Positions 4,711 to 9,799 of a stretch of 9,799 bases of DNA are shown here, in pieces. The stretch lies in assembly GCA_017452945.1 (NCBI GenBank), contig JAFTLD010000057.1, positions 1 through 9,799 of the forward strand. Reading direction: 5' to 3'. The stretch is from Clostridia bacterium. Its GTDB lineage: Bacteria; Bacillota_A; Clostridia; Oscillospirales; CAG-272. The position numbers and the translations under genes are program-made. The first letter of the stretch is position 1. Each line of letters opens with the position of its first letter. A model generated the notes under the pieces. It saw only the letters and a list, made by a program, of their open reading frames with translations. It did no database searches and was not told the DNA's origin.

Positions 4711-6366
4711 TCAGTTCAGTATTGCTCCCGTAGCACCGCCCGAAACAAGAGCTGCATAGCGTTTCAGATATCCCGAGAGCTCTTTTTTCTTGGGAACGAA
4801 ATTCCTCATGCGCTCGGCAAGCACGTCGGCATCGACCTTGAGTTCAATGGTGTTTTCTGGGATATTGATCGAGATAATATCGCCGTCCTCTACGACACCG
4901 ATCATACCGCCCGAAGCAGCCTCGGGAGTCACGTGACCGATACAAGCGCCTCTCGTCGCGCCGCTGAAGCGTCCGTCGGTGATGAGCGCTACGCTGTTGC
5001 CAAGCCCCATACCCATGATTGCGGAGGTGGGATTGAGCATCTCTCTCATACCGGGACCGCCCTTGGGGCCTTCGTAACGGATAACCACAACGTCACCCGC
5101 AACGATCTTGCCCGCATTGATGGCCGCTTGCGCTTCTTCCTCGGAATCGAACACCTTTGCAGGACCTTCGTGAACCAGCATTTCGGGGAGAACGGCAGAA
5201 CGCTTGACCACGCTTCCCTCGGGTGCAAGATTGCCCTTGAGCACCGCAATACCGCCCGTTTGGCTGTAGGGATTTTCAATCGGGCGGATGACCTCGGGAT
5301 CAAGATTGACACAGCCTGCGATATTCTCACCGATGGTCTTGCCCGTAACGGTCATACAATCGGTATTGAGCAAGCCTTTTTTGGTCAGCTCGTTCATGAC
5401 GGCATACACACCGCCTGCCTCGTTCAAGTCTTCCATATAAGTACGACCTGCGGGCGCGAGATGGCAGAGATTAGGTGTTACCGCACTGATCTCGTTGGCA
5501 ATATCGAGATTCAGCTCCACACCGCACTCGTGCGCGATTGCGGGAAGATGGAGCATGGAGTTTGTGGAGCAGCCAAGTGCCATATCTACGGTCAGCGCAT
5601 TCATAAGTGCCTCTTTGGTCATAATATCGCGGGGGCGGATATCCTTTTTGAGCAGCTCCATGACCGCCATACCCGCGTGCTTGGCAAGCTCAATACGCGC
5701 GGAGTAAACAGCGGGAATCGTGCCGTTTCCGCAAAGTCCCATACCCAGCGCCTCGGTCAGACAGTTCATGGAGTTTGCCGTATACATACCCGAGCAAGAG
5801 CCGCAGGTCGGGCAGGTCTTGCACTCATATTCATAGAGCTTTTGGTCGGTGATCTTACCTGCGTTATACGCACCGACCGCCTCAAACATCGAAGAAAGGC
5901 TGGTTTTCTTACCTTCTACCCTGCCCGCAAGCATGGGGCCTCCGCTGACGAACACGGTGGGAATATTGACTCTTGCCGCTGCCATGAGAAGTCCGGGCAC
6001 GTTTTTGTCGCAGTTGGGAACCATGACAAGTCCGTCAAAGCCGTGAGCAAGTGCCATCGCCTCGGTGCTGTCGGCAATCAGATCACGGGTGACAAGAGAA
6101 TATTTCATGCCCACGTGTCCCATAGCAATGCCGTCACAGACCGCGATTGCCGGAAATACGATAGGTGTACCGCCTGCCATGGCGACACCCAGCTTGACGG
6201 CCTCTACGATCTTATCCAGATTCATGTGACCGGGGACGATCTCGTTATAGGAGCTGACGATACCGATCAAGGGGCGTTTTTGTTCTTCCTCGGTAAGTCC
6301 CAAAGCATGGAACAAACTACGGTGAGGTGCATTGTGAACACCTGTAACTACATTTTCTTTTGACAT
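4711..6366 (-). CDS. ilvD: Dihydroxy-acid dehydratase
   Basis: The 551-residue IlvD/Edd-family enzyme dehydrates 2,3-dihydroxy-isovalerate and 2,3-dihydroxy-3-methylvalerate to the 2-keto acids before valine and isoleucine. Signatures are [16 protein letters not shown] (75-90), [10 protein letters not shown] (116-125, Cys119), [13 protein letters not shown] (182-194) and [22 protein letters not shown] (462-483). The cysteines at 119 and within 182-191 would hold the Fe-S cluster. Where some oxygen-stable [2Fe-2S] relatives have a cysteine after the NE/TP segment, this protein reads NEIVPGH (41-47), like E. coli IlvD. This hints at an oxygen-labile cluster, in keeping with an anaerobe (inference). 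Length is normal (about 550-615). Start ATG 6366 has AAAGGAG with 6 nt spacing. It follows ilvC by 58 nt, the largest gap in the operon, and is followed after 1 nt by the ATPase. Confidence 0.97.
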   Translation of the reverse strand: MSKENVVTGVHNAPHRSLFHALGLTEEEQKRPLIGIVSSYNEIVPGHMNLDKIVEAVKLGVAMAGGTPIVFPAIAVCDGIAMGHVGMKYSLVTRDLIADSTEAMALAHGFDGLVMVPNCDKNVPGLLMAAARVNIPTVFVSGGPMLAGRVEGKKTSLSSMFEAVGAYNAGKITDQKLYEYECKTCPTCGSCSGMYTANSMNCLTEALGMGLCGNGTIPAVYSARIELAKHAGMAVMELLKKDIRPRDIMTKEALMNALTVDMALGCSTNSMLHLPAIAHECGVELNLDIANEISAVTPNLCHLAPAGRTYMEDLNEAGGVYAVMNELTKKGLLNTDCMTVTGKTIGENIAGCVNLDPEVIRPIENPYSQTGGIAVLKGNLAPEGSVVKRSAVLPEMLVHEGPAKVFDSEEEAQAAINAGKIVAGDVVVIRYEGPKGGPGMREMLNPTSAIMGMGLGNSVALITDGRFSGATRGACIGHVTPEAASGGMIGVVEDGDIISINIPENTIELKVDADVLAERMRNFVPKKKELSGYLKRYAALVSGGATGAILN

Positions 6367-6402
6367 ATATTTCTCCTTTCGGATTCTTTCGAGTTTTTGT
6401 AG

Positions 6403-6424
6403 GGACAGGCGTCCCCGACTGTCC
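6403..6424. repeat. Hairpin-forming inverted repeat between ilvC and ilvD
   Basis: GGACAG (6403-6408) and CTGTCC (6419-6424) pair around a 10-nt loop, directly after the ilvC stop codon. An alternative fold pairs GGGAC (6402-6406) with GTCCC (6411-6415). There is no U tract in the expected place, so it is more likely an mRNA processing or stability element, or a copy of a dispersed intergenic repeat, than a full terminator. Similar GGGAC...GTCCCC-type intergenic repeats exist in clostridial genomes, to my recollection. Confidence 0.5.
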
Positions 6425-7966
<1,542 letters not shown>

Positions 7967-7970
<4 letters not shown>

Positions 7971-9640
7971 AATTCCACCTCCAATTTCGTGATGATATCG
8001 TCCATACTGCCACCGGGCGGGAGCATGGGGAGAACGAATTCGTCCTTGTCGATCTTGCAATCGATGACGTACGGGCCTTCGCATGCAAATGCACGACTGA
8101 GTGCCGTATCCAATTCCTCGGGAGTCGTGACCGCTTCACCGTCTGCGCCAAAGGACTTGGCAAAGGCGGCAAAATCAGTCTTTCGGTCAAGTACGGAATT
8201 GGAGTAGTGCTTATCGTAGAACAGCGTCTGCCATTGGCGAACCATGCCAAGCACACCGTTGTTCATAATGACCACCACCACGGGAACGCCATAGCGAACA
8301 GCAGTTGCCAGCTCGTTTAAGTTCATGCCAAAGCTGCCGTCACCCGTGATCAGCACGCTTCTCTCACCCGTGCCGTACGCTGCCCCGATCGCTGCACCAA
8401 AGCCGTATCCCATTGTACCAAGACCGCCGCTGGATGCAAAGCGTTTTGCGGTTTTGAAATTAAGATTCTGCGCTGACCACATCTGATGCTGACCGACGTC
8501 GGTACATACAGCCGTGTTTTCTCCAAGGTACTTGTTTACGGTCAGAATTGCCTTGCGAGGGGTGAGTCCCTCGCGGTTGTCAAGGTAGCTTTCTTCTTCC
8601 TTACGGAAGGCATCCACCTTAGCCATCCAATCGGGCTTTGCGCCCCTGTTCAAAAGAGGCAGAAGCTTTTGCAAGGTCAGCTTTACGTCCCCACGCAGAC
8701 CGCAAACAGCGTTGACTGTTTTGTTGAGCTCCGAGCCGTCTACGTCTATGTGAACGATCTTGGCACCCGTGGCAAATTTGGTGCGGTTGCCCGTCACGCG
8801 GTCGTTGAAGCGAACGCCAAGGGATATGATCACGTCCGCGTTATGCATGGACATAGAGGACGCGTAGTGACCGTGCATGCCCTGCATGCCGAGGAATCTC
8901 GGGTGATCGGTCGGGATTGCCGAAAGCCCCATCAAGGAGCAACCGATGGGCGCGTCGATCTTTTCGGCAAGGGCTAAAACCTCATCCTGCGCATTCCCCG
9001 TGATCACGCCGCCGCCAAAGTAAATGAAGGGGCGTTTGGCAGAATTGACGATCTCAGCCGCTTCTTCTACGCGCACATCCTTGGCGGCAAACGGTTTGTC
9101 CTTTTCCACGGGAGGCGCGGCTTCATATTCGCATTTTGCGATTTGCACGTCCTTGGGAACGTCGACCAACACGGGGCCGGGTCTGCCCGATTGGGCAAGC
9201 CTGAATGCCTCGCGGAGAGTGCCTGCCAGATCTTCTACGTTGCTGACAAAGTAGTTATGCTTGGTGATGGGTAACGTAATACCGGTAATGTCGATCTCCT
9301 GAAAGCTGTCCGTGCCGATCTGCGTGGTCGGTACGTTGCCGCAGATGGCGACCATGGGGATCGAATCGAGATAAGCGGTAGCAATACCCGTGACGAGATT
9401 GGTGGCACCGGGGCCCGAGGTGGAAATGACCACCCCAACCTTTCCTGTGGTTCTCGCATACCCGTCTGCCGCGTGTGCCGCGCCCTGCTCGTGAGCACAG
9501 AGAACGTGATTGATTTCATTTTGGTATTTATAAAGGCTGTCGTATACGTTGAGAATCTGACCGCCGGGATAGCCGAAAACGGTTTGGACGCCTTGTTCAA
9601 TTAAGATTTTTACGAGGATATCTGAGCCGCAAAGTTGCAT
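7967..9640 (-). CDS. ilvB: Acetohydroxyacid (acetolactate) synthase catalytic large subunit
   Basis: The 557-residue TPP enzyme condenses two pyruvates to acetolactate, or pyruvate with 2-ketobutyrate to acetohydroxybutyrate, the first common step of valine and isoleucine synthesis. The N-terminal pyrimidine-binding domain has GYPGGQILNVYD (24-35) and catalytic Glu51 in HEQGAAHAADGYAR. The central FAD-related domain includes FGGGVITG (208-215) and GVRFNDRVTG (275-284). The PP-binding domain has the TPP/Mg motif GDGSFGMN (433-440) to NNG (460-462), then GMVRQWQ (465-471), whose Trp470 matches the herbicide-contact tryptophan of homologues. FAD use and a small-subunit partner distinguish it from the catabolic AlsS form. 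Start ATG 9640 has AAAGGGG with 8 nt spacing; the in-frame GTG at 9649 has none. leuB ends 5 nt upstream and ilvN overlaps by 4 nt. Confidence 0.97.
7977..7982 (-). promoter_or_regulatory. Strong ribosome binding site of ilvN inside ilvB
   Basis: GGAGGT on the minus strand, 6 nt before ATG 7970, lies within the last codons of ilvB (encoding Leu-Glu-Val near the C-terminus). It fixes the ilvN start and lets ilvN be loaded independently of, or coupled to, ilvB termination. Confidence 0.85.
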
Positions 9641-9645
9641 ACTCC

Positions 9646-9799
9646 TCACCCCTTTCTTAAATTTTCTATAATCAGCTCACCGCACTGACGACAGCCGACT
9701 AAAGTTTTTCCCTCGCTCATAATATCGGCTGTGCGATAGCCTGCATCGAGATATGCGGAAACGGCATTTTCAATTGCATCGGCTTCGCGCGGCATGTCA
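9646..9799 (-). CDS. leuB: 3-isopropylmalate dehydrogenase, C-terminal 50 residues (5' end outside window)
   Basis: The frame enters at the window edge (first full codon 9798-9796) and stops at TGA 9648-9646. The 50 residues read PREADAIENAVSAYLDAGYRTADI followed by a short tail ending IIENLRKG. AIE.AV...L..GYRT.DI is the conserved C-terminal helix and signature of the isocitrate/isopropylmalate dehydrogenase family. The length of the tail and its GELI segment match LeuB rather than isocitrate dehydrogenase. LeuB oxidises and decarboxylates 3-isopropylmalate with NAD+ in leucine synthesis. A VGCRQCGE segment supplies a CxxC pair near the end that most LeuB proteins lack. It ends 5 nt before ilvB and contains the ilvB ribosome binding site, so leucine and valine/isoleucine genes appear joined in one transcript. 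The tartrate dehydrogenase branch of the family cannot be fully excluded from this fragment. Confidence 0.82.
   Translation of the reverse strand, partial: DMPREADAIENAVSAYLDAGYRTADIMSEGKTLVGCRQCGELIIENLRKG
9649..9655 (-). promoter_or_regulatory. Ribosome binding site that decides the ilvB start
   Basis: AAAGGGG on the minus strand lies 8 nt before ATG 9640 and directly abuts the in-frame GTG at 9649. Spacing therefore favours the ATG and a 557-residue IlvB. A second GAGGAG (9647-9642) is only 1 nt from the ATG and too close to serve. Confidence 0.65.

Noticed and set aside
4618..6363. Very long open frame (581 codons) on the plus strand opposite ilvD
   Set aside because: It mirrors ilvD almost end to end, shows no recognisable domain, and is explained by the codon bias of ilvD on the other strand. 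All IlvD motifs are intact on the minus strand.
9641..9649. GTG start for IlvB three codons upstream
   Set aside because: The ribosome binding site abuts the GTG with no spacer, while ATG 9640 has an 8-nt spacer.

Overview
The window looks like a chromosomal piece of a Firmicute, most likely a member of class Clostridia. I infer this from protein character (clostridial-type Ogt, IlvD and DUF815 ATPase), strong GGAGG-type ribosome binding sites and mid-range, patchy base composition. No species can be named from the sequence alone. Every intact gene is on the minus strand, so transcription runs from high to low coordinates.

Right part (about 9799 down to 3546): a tightly packed branched-chain amino acid operon. 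In transcription order it contains the 3' end of leuB, then ilvB, ilvN, ilvC, ilvD and a DUF815-family AAA+ ATPase. The gaps are 5 nt, a 4-nt ATGA overlap, 19 nt, 58 nt and 1 nt. IlvB and IlvN form acetohydroxyacid synthase, and IlvC and IlvD carry out the next two steps towards valine, isoleucine and (via ketoisovalerate) leucine. LeuB belongs to the leucine branch. The uncharacterised ATPase sits one base after the ilvD stop. A GC-rich hairpin with a GCGA loop and a short U tract (3442-3467) is a credible end of this operon.

Junction (3228-3545): 318 bases with no intact gene. They hold a divergent promoter pair, a MerR-type dyad in the plus-strand promoter, the first two dozen codons of a broken flavodoxin-family reductase gene on the plus strand, the ilv operon terminator, and a second inverted repeat.

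Left part (3227 down to 1): a second minus-strand operon driven by a promoter with a perfect TATAAT at 3311-3316. It encodes a CrtC/lipocalin-like protein, a maltose/galactoside-type O-acetyltransferase, a MerR regulator cut to 78 residues, an Ogt-type O6-alkylguanine-DNA alkyltransferase, and the N-terminal 197 residues of a zinc alcohol dehydrogenase that runs off the window. Base composition alternates by gene: counted 60-base samples give 62% G+C in the dehydrogenase and merR, 38% in ogt, 40-47% in the acetyltransferase and 53% in the crtC-like gene. The merR truncation falls at the ogt boundary. With the flavoprotein relic and its orphaned MerR-type promoter, this looks like a decaying, mosaic accessory cluster beside a conserved biosynthetic operon.

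I see no RNA genes, CRISPR array, insertion sequence or phage genes.
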